Of a stretch of 38,305 bases of DNA, positions 1 to 7,376 are shown piece by piece (the stretch's first letter is position 1; each line of letters starts with the position of its first letter). A program made the translations under genes and the position numbers. The stretch is from IMG/VR virus record IMGVR_UViG_3300009537_000066, positions 1-38,305 of that record, one strand, 5' to 3'. Source of the DNA: a virus. The notes below the pieces were generated by a model. It was given only the letters and a program-made list of their open reading frames with translations, had not been told where the DNA came from and made no database searches.

Positions 1-81
1 ATGGAAAGGGTCCCATTTTTTGAACCTTGTCGTGGTAGTGTCTACCCACACCTCAAACTAAAAACTAAAATTAAGTGGTAA
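1..81 (+). CDS. Open frame entering at window start (3' end of a gene?)
   Basis: Frame 1 is open from base 1 to a TAA at 79-81 and would give 26 residues ending LKTKIKW. Base 1 happens to be an ATG, but there is no room to see a ribosome site. The partial gene at the far end of the window (38114-38305) ends exactly on a codon boundary, so if the molecule is circular the two pieces form one 90-residue basic protein. No family is recognised. It could also be a chance open stretch. Confidence 0.3.
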   Translation: MERVPFFEPCRGSVYPHLKLKTKIKW

Positions 82-120
82 CATCCCTTTTAAAATTAGA
101 AAAAGTTTATGGTAACATCC
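76..120. repeat. Pair of 11-bp direct repeats upstream of terminase
   Basis: TGGTAACATCC occurs at 76-86 and again at 110-120, start to start 34 bp (about three helical turns), in an AT-rich non-coding stretch. The rest of 121-190 holds nothing I recognise beyond an AAGGAGAAG purine tract with no usable start after it. Repeats ahead of terminase genes can be packaging or regulator-binding sites, but that is inference. Confidence 0.45.
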
Positions 121-191
121 ATATTTTAAGGAGAAGAAACTTAGAAGTTCAATGGCTTAGCGTACTCGGCGGCTCTAGGGTAGCATAATAT

Positions 192-219
192 TTGTATATA
201 AATCAAGTTGTGTTATAAT
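192..219 (+). promoter_or_regulatory. Extended -10 promoter for the zinc-finger/terminase operon
   Basis: Extended -10 TGTTATAAT lies at 211-219, with a weak -35 TTGTAT at 192-197 (16-bp spacer). The transcript would start near 225-227, right at the AAGGGGTGAT ribosome site of the gene at 239. Unlike six related promoters in this window, no terminator hairpin follows it. Confidence 0.7.
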
Positions 220-238
220 TCCTAAGGGGTGATAAACT

Positions 239-472
239 ATGGCATTTAAAATGAAAAAGTGTCCTCATTGTGAAAAGAGTATGCCTCCTCATATTCTGGC
301 AAAACATCTAGTTAAAAGTCATTCCGTACCCACAGAACAGGAAAGTGTAGATCAGGCTGTTAAGGAAGGTGTTTTGTGGGATTGGGGAGAGGTAATTGAG
401 TGCGGAGTGTGTAAAGAAAGATGGCCGAATAAGCTTTTAAGATTTCATTTGAGGATCGAGCATGGTATCTGA
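239..472 (+). CDS. Double C2H2-type zinc-finger small protein
   Basis: This 77-residue protein carries two evenly built metal sites: C8/C11 with H23/H28, and C55/C58 with H70/H75. They are separated by an acidic linker. The ATG follows AAGGGGTGAT at good spacing. It overlaps the large terminase start by 11 nt, so the two are probably co-translated. The position just before TerL is where a small terminase subunit usually lies. No helix-turn-helix small terminase is visible here, so a DNA-recognition or packaging role is plausible but inferred. It could equally be a transcription regulator. Confidence 0.8.
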   Translation: MAFKMKKCPHCEKSMPPHILAKHLVKSHSVPTEQESVDQAVKEGVLWDWGEVIECGVCKERWPNKLLRFHLRIEHGI

Positions 473-1748
473 TATAAAAATAGATTATAAACCGCACAAA
501 AACCAAAAAATACTGCATGATGATGAGCATAGGTATAAAGTTGTAGTTGCAGGCAGAAGATTTGGTAAATCCGTCTTCGCTAGGCATCATTGTCTTCTGA
601 ATGCTCTCTATGATCCTGGTCTTTATTGGATAGTTAATCCGACTTACAGGCAAGGAAAACAAATACACTGGCACGAGCTCAAGAAAGAGATACCCTCCGA
701 CCTTATTTCTTATAAGAACGAGCAGGAATTAAGCATCCACCTGACTAACGGGGCACGGATCGAGATAAAAGGAGCTGATAATGAGGACTCTCTTAGGGGT
801 ATAGGATTAAAAGGTGTGGTCATGGATGAGGCTGCGGATCAGAAATCACGTACTTTTTGGGAAATTATCCGCCCGACTCTTCTTGATAGTGAGGGATGGG
901 CGGTTTTTATAGGTACTCCTAAGGGTTTTAACTGGTTTTATGACCTTTATAACATGGGGGTTAAGGGAAATAAGATATATGACCCCGAATGGGCCAGTTT
1001 CCAGTTCACTTCTTATGACAACCCCACTCTCAAAAAGAAAGAAATAGATAAAGCTAAGGTTTCAACCGATGATGATACCTTCACCCAGGAGTATTTAGCG
1101 AAGTTTAAAAGGTATAAATTGGCAATTTACGCTGATTTTGAAAGAAAAACTCATGTTATAGAACCTTTTGATATACCTTTTTACTCAGATTGGGAGATAT
1201 ATAGGGGTCTTGACTTCGGGTACGGTGCTGAACCTACTGTTTGTTTATGGATAGCTGTCAATCCCGAAGGGAGTAAGTGGTATGTAATTGATGAATATTA
1301 CGAGATCAAGGACACAAGCGACTATCATTGTGGAATAATTCTTTCTAAAAGTCAGCAATACCCGTCTCCTGTGGCAACCTTTGGCGACCCTGCCAACCCC
1401 CAACTGGCTCAGGATTGGGGAAAAAGAGGTGTTTATGTCACCAGTGCTTCCAGAGAAGGAAATACTAATTTAACTGAGTGGGTAAAAACAGGAATAGGGA
1501 TAATTCAGGAAAAGATTAAAATAAGCCCCATAGACCAACAACCATCATTTTATGTAGTAAACCACTGTGAACAGTTGCTGAAAGAGCTTGAATCGTATAA
1601 ATGGAAAGAGGAAAAAGACGGAAGTACAAGAAGACCTGACAAAACCAATGACCATGGACCGGATGCTCTTAGATATTTCGCCATTTCTTATAGAGGAAAA
1701 CAGAATATTCAATTGCCTGATGATGGAAAAAACTGGAGTTTTACATGA
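462..1748 (+). CDS. terL: Terminase large subunit (packaging ATPase/nuclease)
   Basis: This 428-residue motor ATPase and nuclease fills procapsids with DNA through the portal. The N-terminal ATPase shows a Walker A-like loop AGRRFGKS (30-37), Walker B VVMDEA (D122, E123) and the coupling motif IGTPKG (150-155). The C-terminal RNase H-like nuclease shows its acidic residues in GLDFGYG (D251), FGDPANP (D309) and GPDALRYF (D401). All motor and nuclease landmarks are present and the length is normal for a compact phage TerL. It starts inside the preceding zinc-finger gene and ends in an ATGA overlap with the next gene. Confidence 0.97.
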   Translation: MVSDIKIDYKPHKNQKILHDDEHRYKVVVAGRRFGKSVFARHHCLLNALYDPGLYWIVNPTYRQGKQIHWHELKKEIPSDLISYKNEQELSIHLTNGARIEIKGADNEDSLRGIGLKGVVMDEAADQKSRTFWEIIRPTLLDSEGWAVFIGTPKGFNWFYDLYNMGVKGNKIYDPEWASFQFTSYDNPTLKKKEIDKAKVSTDDDTFTQEYLAKFKRYKLAIYADFERKTHVIEPFDIPFYSDWEIYRGLDFGYGAEPTVCLWIAVNPEGSKWYVIDEYYEIKDTSDYHCGIILSKSQQYPSPVATFGDPANPQLAQDWGKRGVYVTSASREGNTNLTEWVKTGIGIIQEKIKISPIDQQPSFYVVNHCEQLLKELESYKWKEEKDGSTRRPDKTNDHGPDALRYFAISYRGKQNIQLPDDGKNWSFT

Positions 1749-1975
1749 AATCACTGCCAAGCATAAATCCTGAAACATTAGTAAAAATGAAAGTGGCTCT
1801 TTCTCAATTAGGGACGGATGCTGAGTTTTTGGCCAGATTTGTAGAAAGTGTCCAAAAAGTAACCAAGGGTTCGGGATTTGGCAAAATAACGGTTTATGTA
1901 CAGGAAAAAAGAGTTAATTTGATAAGAAGCGAAGAGACGCATAGTTTTAGCGATGTTGAAGAAAAGAAATTTTAA
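1745..1975 (+). CDS. Small hypothetical protein after terminase
   Basis: This 76-residue protein has no recognised family. Its N-terminal half looks helical (LVKMKVALSQLG, FLARFVESVQKV) and its C-terminal half has alternating beta-like stretches (KITVYVQEKRVNLI). It starts in an ATGA overlap with terL, so it is translationally coupled. It ends where promoter cassette A begins (-35 at 1956 lies inside its 3' end). A packaging accessory role is suggested only by position. Confidence 0.75.
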   Translation: MKSLPSINPETLVKMKVALSQLGTDAEFLARFVESVQKVTKGSGFGKITVYVQEKRVNLIRSEETHSFSDVEEKKF

Positions 1976-1983
1976 TGTATAAT
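1956..1983 (+). promoter_or_regulatory. Cassette A promoter (upstream of portal)
   Basis: -35 TTGAAG at 1956-1961, 16-bp spacer, -10 TATAAT at 1978-1983 preceded by TG. The predicted start lies at AGGTTAA (1990-1996), a sequence placed 7-8 nt after the -10 in the related cassettes C, D and E. GTTAA and TTAAC (1992-2004) can pair into a small first hairpin before the terminator. Confidence 0.7.
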
Positions 1984-2009
1984 ATGTTTAGGTTAAGTTT
2001 TAACTAACA

Positions 2010-2046
2010 CCACAGTAGGTCGTAAAAGACGAAGCTGTGGTTTTTT
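2010..2046 (+). terminator. Cassette A terminator/attenuator
   Basis: CCACAG (2010-2015) pairs with CTGTGG (2035-2040), with an inner TCGT/ACGA helix, followed by six T at 2041-2046. It lies only about 20 nt after the predicted promoter start and before the portal gene. It could end upstream terL readthrough and also attenuate cassette A transcripts. Confidence 0.8.
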
Positions 2047-2063
2047 AATCAGGAAACAAAAAG

Positions 2064-4067
2064 ATGCCAAAAGAAGAACCTATGGTTCGGGGAACGCCTG
2101 AAGAAAAGGAAGTTTATTGGGAGACAAAAAGACATTATGATATGTCTCGTGAGGATCTTGATAAACGAATCTCCGACTTTAACAAAAAAGACGAACTCTT
2201 CAGAAGCCACATTGATGAGAACGGGTGGCCATATTCTGCAATGGTTTTCGATCCCCGTGTATTTACTGCAATTTATGAAAAGAGTGCAAGACTTCTAGCC
2301 AACAAGCCAAGGGGGAGAATGGTACCCCGTGAGGGAGGGGATGTTCTGGGAGCCAAGATTAATAATAGTATATTAGATTTCCAATGGGATGATTCTGAGA
2401 GAGTAGATGGAGAACCAATGCTCTCTAAATGGGCAAGGATGGATATGAATGCCAGAAAGTATGGAGCTTCATTTGGTCTAGCTAAATGGCATTATGAAAA
2501 GCGTCCCGTTCCAGGGGGTAAAATATCTACGTGGTTTGACGGCAACACATTTACTCCTTGGAACAACCGTGATGTTTTACACAACCCCTCATATTCGTCT
2601 ATCCAAAAGTGGATACAGTTAAGAGAGTGGGTAACTCTTGAGGATCTGCAAAGGATAAACGATACCGCACAAAAGAAACCTATCTATAAAAATTTAGACA
2701 TAATCAAAGATTCCCTTTCAAAAGAAGCTAAGGGAGGGGGAGATATGCGTTCCACGGCATGGCAATCCAAAAACCTCTCGATTAAAGGGCTTTCAGATTT
2801 CAGGGGAAGAGACCCTGTGTTTAAAGTATTCGAATTTGTGACCGAGTACCGAGATGATAGATGGATTAGTTTTGCCCCAAAGTATGGCGTTATTTTAAGA
2901 GATGTTCCCAATCCTTATATTCACGGTAGGATTCCTGTGATCCAACTAAAGTACTATCCCATTGATGAAGATATTTATGGTCTTTCTGAGATAGAACCCA
3001 TTGAAAAACTTCAAAAAGCACTCAACGCTCTTGTCTGCCAATATTTGGATTCTATAAATATGAACCTATATACGCCCATAAAGGTACGTACCGCCTCTGT
3101 ACAACTTCATACTTTAGAGTTTGGTCCCGGAAAGAAGTGGTTAATGAATGACCCGTCAAGTGATGTTATGCCTTATGAGACCTCAGCCACAGGAGTGGCA
3201 GAGTTTGCCCAGACTTACAGGTTTATAGTAGGAGCAATGCAGGAAGCCTTAGGAGAAACAAGCGCTGCCGTTTCCCAGTTGGTCCCAGGTGAGGGAGAAA
3301 GGACTGCAACAGAAATCCGTGAACTTACCCTTCAAAGAAATGTCAGAGATAATTTCAATCAGTTATTCCTATCGGAGGCAATTAAAGATCAAATGATGTT
3401 CTGGTACCAAATGAATCAGCAATTTTATTTCAATGAAAAGAATGAGCAGAAGGTAATAAGGATAGTGGGAAGAGATGCGGTGACTTATTTCGAAAATGCA
3501 GGTCTTTCTGAACAGGGGATATCTGAAGAAACAATGGATAGGCTAACAAGCCCCGAAATGGAAGAGGTCTTTACAGATCCTGGCTTTGATATTAAAAGTG
3601 TAATGGAACCACTTTTCCCTGTTTCTACACCTGAGGGAAAAATACCCAAGATGGTTATAGAAAACGATGGATCTGTAGGACACATGATAATAGAAGAGGA
3701 TGACCTATCAGGAGTTTATGATTATATTCCTGATGTCAGGAGTATGGCTAACCCAGAACCAGCCACTACAAGTGCTCTCACTCAGATGCTTTTGCAGGCT
3801 AAAGACCCATCTGCTATTGCAGCAAGGGCTAAAGAAGGTGTAACATTGAAGTTATCGGAAGTAGAGAAAGACTACTTCGAACTATTAGGCCTTAAGGACT
3901 CGGATAAATATTACGAGAAATTAAGCCCTGAACAAGCAAATGCCGAAATCCAACTTAACAGCCCAGGAGGAGGCCCAGCTCAAGCAGGACCAAATGCTGC
4001 TGGACCTAACGGGGATGGAGGTATACAAGGCGGGACTGAAGCCGTGGCTGGAGGACAAGCGGTCTAA
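2064..4067 (+). CDS. Portal protein
   Basis: This 667-residue protein should form the dodecameric portal ring through which DNA is packaged and which joins head to tail. Family-like features include the N-terminal region with VFDPRVFTAIYEKSARLLANKPRG, the mid-region IEPIEKLQKALNALVCQYLDS, and the segment GETSAAVSQL...GERTATEIREL typical of podovirus-like portals. The C-terminus is low-complexity (Gly/Pro/Ala/Gln) and encodes another gene in a second frame. The ATG has AGGAAAC upstream. Position between terminase and scaffold/capsid genes fits. Confidence 0.9.
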   Translation: MPKEEPMVRGTPEEKEVYWETKRHYDMSREDLDKRISDFNKKDELFRSHIDENGWPYSAMVFDPRVFTAIYEKSARLLANKPRGRMVPREGGDVLGAKINNSILDFQWDDSERVDGEPMLSKWARMDMNARKYGASFGLAKWHYEKRPVPGGKISTWFDGNTFTPWNNRDVLHNPSYSSIQKWIQLREWVTLEDLQRINDTAQKKPIYKNLDIIKDSLSKEAKGGGDMRSTAWQSKNLSIKGLSDFRGRDPVFKVFEFVTEYRDDRWISFAPKYGVILRDVPNPYIHGRIPVIQLKYYPIDEDIYGLSEIEPIEKLQKALNALVCQYLDSINMNLYTPIKVRTASVQLHTLEFGPGKKWLMNDPSSDVMPYETSATGVAEFAQTYRFIVGAMQEALGETSAAVSQLVPGEGERTATEIRELTLQRNVRDNFNQLFLSEAIKDQMMFWYQMNQQFYFNEKNEQKVIRIVGRDAVTYFENAGLSEQGISEETMDRLTSPEMEEVFTDPGFDIKSVMEPLFPVSTPEGKIPKMVIENDGSVGHMIIEEDDLSGVYDYIPDVRSMANPEPATTSALTQMLLQAKDPSAIAARAKEGVTLKLSEVEKDYFELLGLKDSDKYYEKLSPEQANAEIQLNSPGGGPAQAGPNAAGPNGDGGIQGGTEAVAGGQAV

Positions 4068-4257
4068 AAGCTATCCTGATCCACAGCAATTTAAAAGTAC
4101 CGATGAGTTTACCTACGCAGCCCAAGTGGCCTCTATTTATAAAAAGGTCATAGCGGAGCTGTTGAGTTATTTGGAGAATGAAATACCGCAAAAAGTGAAA
4201 GAAATGAACAAAAAAAAGAAAGGAGAAGCTCCCAATTTTGGGATTGGCAGGGGGTGA
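3940..4257 (+). CDS. Small protein overlapping the portal 3' end
   Basis: This 105-residue charged, probably helical protein overlaps the last 128 nt of the portal gene in another frame. The non-overlapping part reads naturally as protein (SYPDPQQF, YAAQVASIYKKVIAELLSYLEN). The overlapped part is also plausible (a Gln/Glu-rich helix), while the portal frame there is low-complexity. The start is uncertain. ATG at 3940 has little SD, whereas ATG at 3994 has AGGA 4 nt upstream and would shorten the protein by 18 residues. Function unknown, perhaps a head-assembly accessory. Confidence 0.75.
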   Translation: MPKSNLTAQEEAQLKQDQMLLDLTGMEVYKAGLKPWLEDKRSKSYPDPQQFKSTDEFTYAAQVASIYKKVIAELLSYLENEIPQKVKEMNKKKKGEAPNFGIGRG

Positions 4258-4261
4258 TTTT

Positions 4262-4516
4262 ATGACAGGAAACATAAGACTAAGAAGAGACGGTGATGAT
4301 GCAGAGGTTGCTGGTGACTCTGAAGTGACACACACAGTAATAGATAATGAGGGATATCAATGGCACTTTGGTCCTAACGAAGCTAAGGTTCTGCCGGATG
4401 ATGGTAATAGAACAACTCTTGCCAGCAACGCAACTGTTAAATGGGGGACAACAACTCAACAGGCGGCGGCACCAGAGGTTATAGCGGACATAGACGATGT
4501 AGTTGGGAGAAGTTAA
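4262..4516 (+). CDS. Small hypothetical virion-region protein
   Basis: This 84-residue acidic protein starts at the ATG following GGGGGTGATTTT, a clear ribosome site that overlaps the stop of the preceding gene. In-frame TTG codons upstream were not chosen. The core GYQWHFGPNEAKVLPDDG looks like a small beta fold. The tail is Ala/Gln/Asp rich. No family is recognised. A head decoration or neck role is possible from context only. Confidence 0.75.
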   Translation: MTGNIRLRRDGDDAEVAGDSEVTHTVIDNEGYQWHFGPNEAKVLPDDGNRTTLASNATVKWGTTTQQAAAPEVIADIDDVVGRS

Positions 4517-4524
4517 TTAAGGTG

Positions 4525-4533
4525 TGATATAAT
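4525..4533 (+). promoter_or_regulatory. Cassette B promoter
   Basis: Extended -10 TGATATAAT at 4525-4533. The -35 is weak (TTGGGA at 4503-4508, 19-bp spacer), so the extended -10 probably carries it. The start would fall near AGCCAAAG at 4540, the position where the other cassettes carry AGGTTAA. GCC at 4541 and GGC near 4562 could pair. Confidence 0.65.
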
Positions 4534-4561
4534 ACAAAAAGCCAAAGCTATATAAGCAAAA

Positions 4562-4590
4562 GGCCACAGAAGTGTGGTCTTTATTTGTTT
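4562..4590 (+). terminator. Cassette B terminator/attenuator
   Basis: GGCCACA (4562-4568) pairs with TGTGGTC (4573-4579) across a 4-nt loop, followed by a T-rich run TTTATTTGTTT (4580-4590). The next gene's ATG is at 4594, so the T-tract runs almost into the start codon and there is no separate ribosome site. Confidence 0.7.
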
Positions 4591-4593
4591 AAA

Positions 4594-4815
4594 ATGCCAA
4601 TAGTTAAAAATCTACCATCTTCCAAAGACAAGTTTTGGGAGGGAGCAGATGTAAATGTAAATAAATTAGTAAGAAAAAAATGCGAGCACTACTTCGAAAG
4701 AAAAACAGGTTTAATAATATCCTGCAAAAACTGTGGGATGGGCTTCATTCTCTCTGGGGGAAAATTCTACTTAAAGCAAAATCATATTTACAAAGGTAAA
4801 AGATTTGTAATCTGA
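4594..4815 (+). CDS. Zinc-ribbon small protein
   Basis: This 73-residue basic protein has C-E-H-Y-F at its centre and CKNCGMGF further on. It looks like a single zinc ribbon with three Cys plus His ligands. I chose the ATG at 4594; an in-frame TTG at 4585 lies inside the cassette B T-tract. There is no SD between the terminator and ATG. It stands alone between cassette B and a strong hairpin (4809-4844) that includes its stop codon. Its role is unknown, perhaps nucleic-acid binding. Confidence 0.75.
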   Translation: MPIVKNLPSSKDKFWEGADVNVNKLVRKKCEHYFERKTGLIISCKNCGMGFILSGGKFYLKQNHIYKGKRFVI

Positions 4816-4886
4816 GTTGGGGGGTAATTCTCCCACCCCAGATTATAAGTCTGGAAAGCCCGAGTATGCGGCTCGTTAAATCGCAT
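4809..4886 (+). other. Structured leader between zinc-ribbon and scaffold genes
   Basis: A 15-bp imperfect stem (4809-4823 with 4830-4844) surrounds the stop codon of the preceding gene but has no T-tract. It may protect a 3' end or be a weak terminator. Further on, ATGCG (4866-4870) can pair with CGCAT (4882-4886) around a CGAG/CTCG motif just ahead of the AAAGGAGGTGG ribosome site of the scaffold gene. These could tune expression of scaffold and capsid proteins. Confidence 0.5.
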
Positions 4887-4903
4887 TAGAAAGGAGGTGG
4901 AAG

Positions 4904-5668
4904 ATGGCAGATCCACAAGACAAGGCAGAATCTGCTGAAGAGCAGAAACAGGAACCAGTGCCTAGTTCCGAAACGGAGAATAACCAGTCTCAAGAAGCAG
5001 CTCCCGAAACGGAGGAAACTTCTGAGGCACCAGCTGGTGACTCTGAAGAAAAGCTTGAGTTGGATGACGAGGTCAAACAACGTACAGCTGAGCAGTTTGA
5101 AAAACTAAAAGAGCAACTACGACAAACTAGGGATGAGTTGTTTGAGGTTAAAAGCAGGGTTGAGCCCCAAAAGGCTGAATCTGACAAACCTCTTTACGAT
5201 AAATCCACAGGACTTGTTGACATAGAGGCTCTGGAACAGTTAAGACGGGATGCGAGGGAAGCGAAAAAAACTGTCGAACAGCTACAGAAAGAACGAGCTG
5301 ACCAAGAGGTTAATAGTCTTTATGATGCTTATCCGCAACTTAAAGAACCTAAGACTTCTAGTGACAAGGAGTTCTTTGATGAAGCTGAAAAGGTTTGGGT
5401 TCATTCTCAAACCAATCCTGAGAAATATGGTGGGAAACCACTATCTCAAAAACAGGCGGCGGATTTCGCCAAAAAACGCATGACCAATAAAACTCAAGAC
5501 AAGTCGGAGTCTAAAGAACAGGCTTCGGCTGGAGCATCTGGACAACCATCTCAGGGCGTGGCCAGTAAAACTTCGGAAGAAGACACACAGCGCCTTCAGG
5601 TAGGTACCAGATTGGGAGATAGAGATTCTATGATTGCACGAATGAGGGCAATTAGAGAAACTAAATAG
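4904..5668 (+). CDS. Probable capsid scaffolding protein
   Basis: This 254-residue, very acidic and Gln/Glu/Ser-rich protein has a long predicted coiled coil (about residues 45-135: TAEQFEKLKEQLRQTRDEL, EQLRRDAREAKKTVEQLQ) and a basic end. This is the usual build of a scaffold that directs procapsid assembly and then leaves. It has a strong AAAGGAGGTGG ribosome site and lies directly upstream of the major capsid gene, the canonical place. There is no protease motif. Identification is by composition and position, not by sequence family. Confidence 0.8.
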   Translation: MADPQDKAESAEEQKQEPVPSSETENNQSQEAAPETEETSEAPAGDSEEKLELDDEVKQRTAEQFEKLKEQLRQTRDELFEVKSRVEPQKAESDKPLYDKSTGLVDIEALEQLRRDAREAKKTVEQLQKERADQEVNSLYDAYPQLKEPKTSSDKEFFDEAEKVWVHSQTNPEKYGGKPLSQKQAADFAKKRMTNKTQDKSESKEQASAGASGQPSQGVASKTSEEDTQRLQVGTRLGDRDSMIARMRAIRETK

Positions 5669-5739
5669 GTTTGATACGGACGCTGTATCAGACAACGGAC
5701 TGGCTGGCAAGACGACTAGCGTAATAGGAGGTGATTAGT

Positions 5740-6654
5740 ATGGCATGGGGTGATATTACATATCAGGCAGGTACAAGAAAAGAGGATCTTTTGGATTTCA
5801 TCGCTGATGTTTCTCCAGACGACAATCCCCTTTCAACTTTATTTGGCGTAACTGAAGCTTCCAACACCATTCACGAATGGACGGAAGATTATTCAGCACG
5901 ACCAACTTCTGTTAGTGGACAAATCGAGGGCTCTGCGGCTACATTTGCCGACTTGACCAATCCGTCAAGAAGAACAAACATAACCCAGATAATTCGACAA
6001 ACTTACAGGGTATCCGACACTATTCGTGCTGTTGATGTTGCAGGTATGAGCGATATGCTCGATTATCAAGCAAGTAAAGCAGCTCGAGACTGGAAGAACC
6101 AATTGGAGTATTCTGTTGTTAGGGCGACCATTGCATCGGGTGATTCCGGTGTTGCTCGCCAGATGGCTGGTATTCAGGCAACTGTTACCTCCCACTACAC
6201 AACCAGAGACTCTGGTACATCACTTTCCGAATCTGAACTTAACGACATGGTTTATGATGTCGCTAATGATGTGGGAATGGAGGATGTTTTTGACATGCTC
6301 GTACTTCCACTTCAACTCAGGCAGAAAGTTTCTACATTTACCGCTGGTTCTACCAAGTATGTAGATGCTTCGGACAAAAGGTTGACAAGACCTGTTGCTG
6401 TTTATGAATCTGATTTCAACGTTATGAGAATTTTTGCTCACAAAGATGTTACAAGTGCAGCTGCGACTCCAGGACCGCACGTATTGGGTCTTAAAGAGAG
6501 TTCGTGGAAGCTGGCTTACCTACGCAGACCTGAAAGGACCGAACTCGCTAAGTTGGGTTCAAGTTCTGACGGAATGATAGAAGGTGAAGTAACGCTTGAA
6601 TTCTTGGCAGAAAGAAGTAACGCACGAAGATCTGGTTACAATCAGCAAGGCTAA
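5740..6654 (+). CDS. Major capsid protein, SU10/DUF5309-like
   Basis: This 304-residue HK97-fold-type shell protein is of the kind annotated as SU10 major capsid protein (DUF5309). Family-like stretches include TYQAGTRKEDLLDFIADVSP near the N-terminus, HEWTEDYSARP, the central RRTNITQIIRQTYRVSDT, and LVLPLQLRQKVSTF. I chose ATG 5740 because it follows TAGGAGGTGATTAGT; an in-frame GTG at 5731 is part of the ribosome site. A GATAC/GTATC hairpin (5674-5690) lies in the leader. Confidence 0.9.
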   Translation: MAWGDITYQAGTRKEDLLDFIADVSPDDNPLSTLFGVTEASNTIHEWTEDYSARPTSVSGQIEGSAATFADLTNPSRRTNITQIIRQTYRVSDTIRAVDVAGMSDMLDYQASKAARDWKNQLEYSVVRATIASGDSGVARQMAGIQATVTSHYTTRDSGTSLSESELNDMVYDVANDVGMEDVFDMLVLPLQLRQKVSTFTAGSTKYVDASDKRLTRPVAVYESDFNVMRIFAHKDVTSAAATPGPHVLGLKESSWKLAYLRRPERTELAKLGSSSDGMIEGEVTLEFLAERSNARRSGYNQQG

Positions 6655-6695
6655 TAGGAACTAACTTGCAAGTTTCTTACTCAGCAAGTGGCTAC

Positions 6696-6716
6696 GGGGA
6701 TTGCCTTAATATCCCC
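6696..6716 (+). other. Leader hairpin before the gene at 6729
   Basis: GGGGAT (6696-6701) pairs with ATCCCC (6711-6716) over a 9-nt loop, just before TAAGGACTATG. There is no T-tract. It may act as an RNA processing or stability hairpin after the capsid gene, and it argues against the longer TTG start at 6666. Confidence 0.45.
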
Positions 6717-6728
6717 ACCTTAAGGACT

Positions 6729-7133
6729 ATGAAAGTGTATAATCAAACCCTAAATAGGTTGGTAGATTCTAAAGACCAACTTCTTACGGATAAAATATGG
6801 GAAGCTAAGAAAAATAAAAACCCATGGGATGTTGTCGACATGGTAATTAAAGCCTTCAAAGCACGACAGCCTAAGAAGTACCAATCTTACTTAATTAGAT
6901 TAGAGGCACTAAGAGCTGCACAGAAAAAAACATGGGTGGGAAATAAAGAATTTAGAGGCGTAGTAAAAGACAAAAAGAATGATGCCTACCTTGCACACAC
7001 AGTTGATTTTCCAGTATGGCTTTTAATGGCGATAAGAAAAGTGTATAATACTAAAGAGTTAGAAATGGACAAAAAATTTTTTAGAGAATTCGGTAAACGT
7101 TATCCTGAGTTTAGGATAATGGAGGCCGTGTAG
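6729..7133 (+). CDS. Hypothetical head-region protein
   Basis: This 134-residue Lys-rich protein begins MKVYNQTLNRL. A longer TTG start at 6666 would add 21 residues, but that extension runs through the GGGGAT/ATCCCC hairpin and has unconvincing composition. AAGGA lies close before ATG 6729. It is predicted mostly helical, with a C-terminal FFREFGKRYPEFRIMEAV. It lies after the capsid gene and before a small basic gene. No family is recognised; possibly a head completion protein. Confidence 0.75.
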   Translation: MKVYNQTLNRLVDSKDQLLTDKIWEAKKNKNPWDVVDMVIKAFKARQPKKYQSYLIRLEALRAAQKKTWVGNKEFRGVVKDKKNDAYLAHTVDFPVWLLMAIRKVYNTKELEMDKKFFREFGKRYPEFRIMEAV

Positions 7134-7145
7134 GAGGTGAATAAT

Positions 7146-7364
7146 ATGCCAGCAAATGCACAACAAGAGATGGGACATCTGTATAAAGCAGAAAAACCAT
7201 CAAGTTATAACAAAGGACAAACAGGAAAAGGGGTTAGTATTAAAGGAAAGGTTACTGCTATGAAAGGAAGTGCTTTCCCAACAGGGGGAGACAAGCAAGC
7301 AGGAGTTCTTAAGAAATTATGGGGAAAAGCGATGAATGCGAAAAGTAAGTTTGGAAATTTTTAA
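7146..7364 (+). CDS. Small basic hypothetical protein
   Basis: This 72-residue protein is rich in Lys, Gly, Gln and Ser, with little hydrophobic content. The ATG at 7146 follows TAGGAGGTGAATAAT, a strong ribosome site; the in-frame GTG at 7137 is part of that site. It is probably disordered and nucleic-acid- or capsid-associated. It is the last head-region gene before the glycan island. Function unknown. Confidence 0.7.
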   Translation: MPANAQQEMGHLYKAEKPSSYNKGQTGKGVSIKGKVTAMKGSAFPTGGDKQAGVLKKLWGKAMNAKSKFGNF

Positions 7365-7376
7365 GCTAAAGCTAAC

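Noticed and set aside
6731-7050. TGTATAAT -10-like strings near 6733 and 7041
   Set aside because: Both lie inside a good coding frame, with no AGGTTAA or terminator after them; taken as chance.
7365-7376. GCTAAAGCTAAC before the fusion glycosyltransferase, like part of cassette D
   Set aside because: No -10 or terminator is attached; too short to call a cassette remnant.
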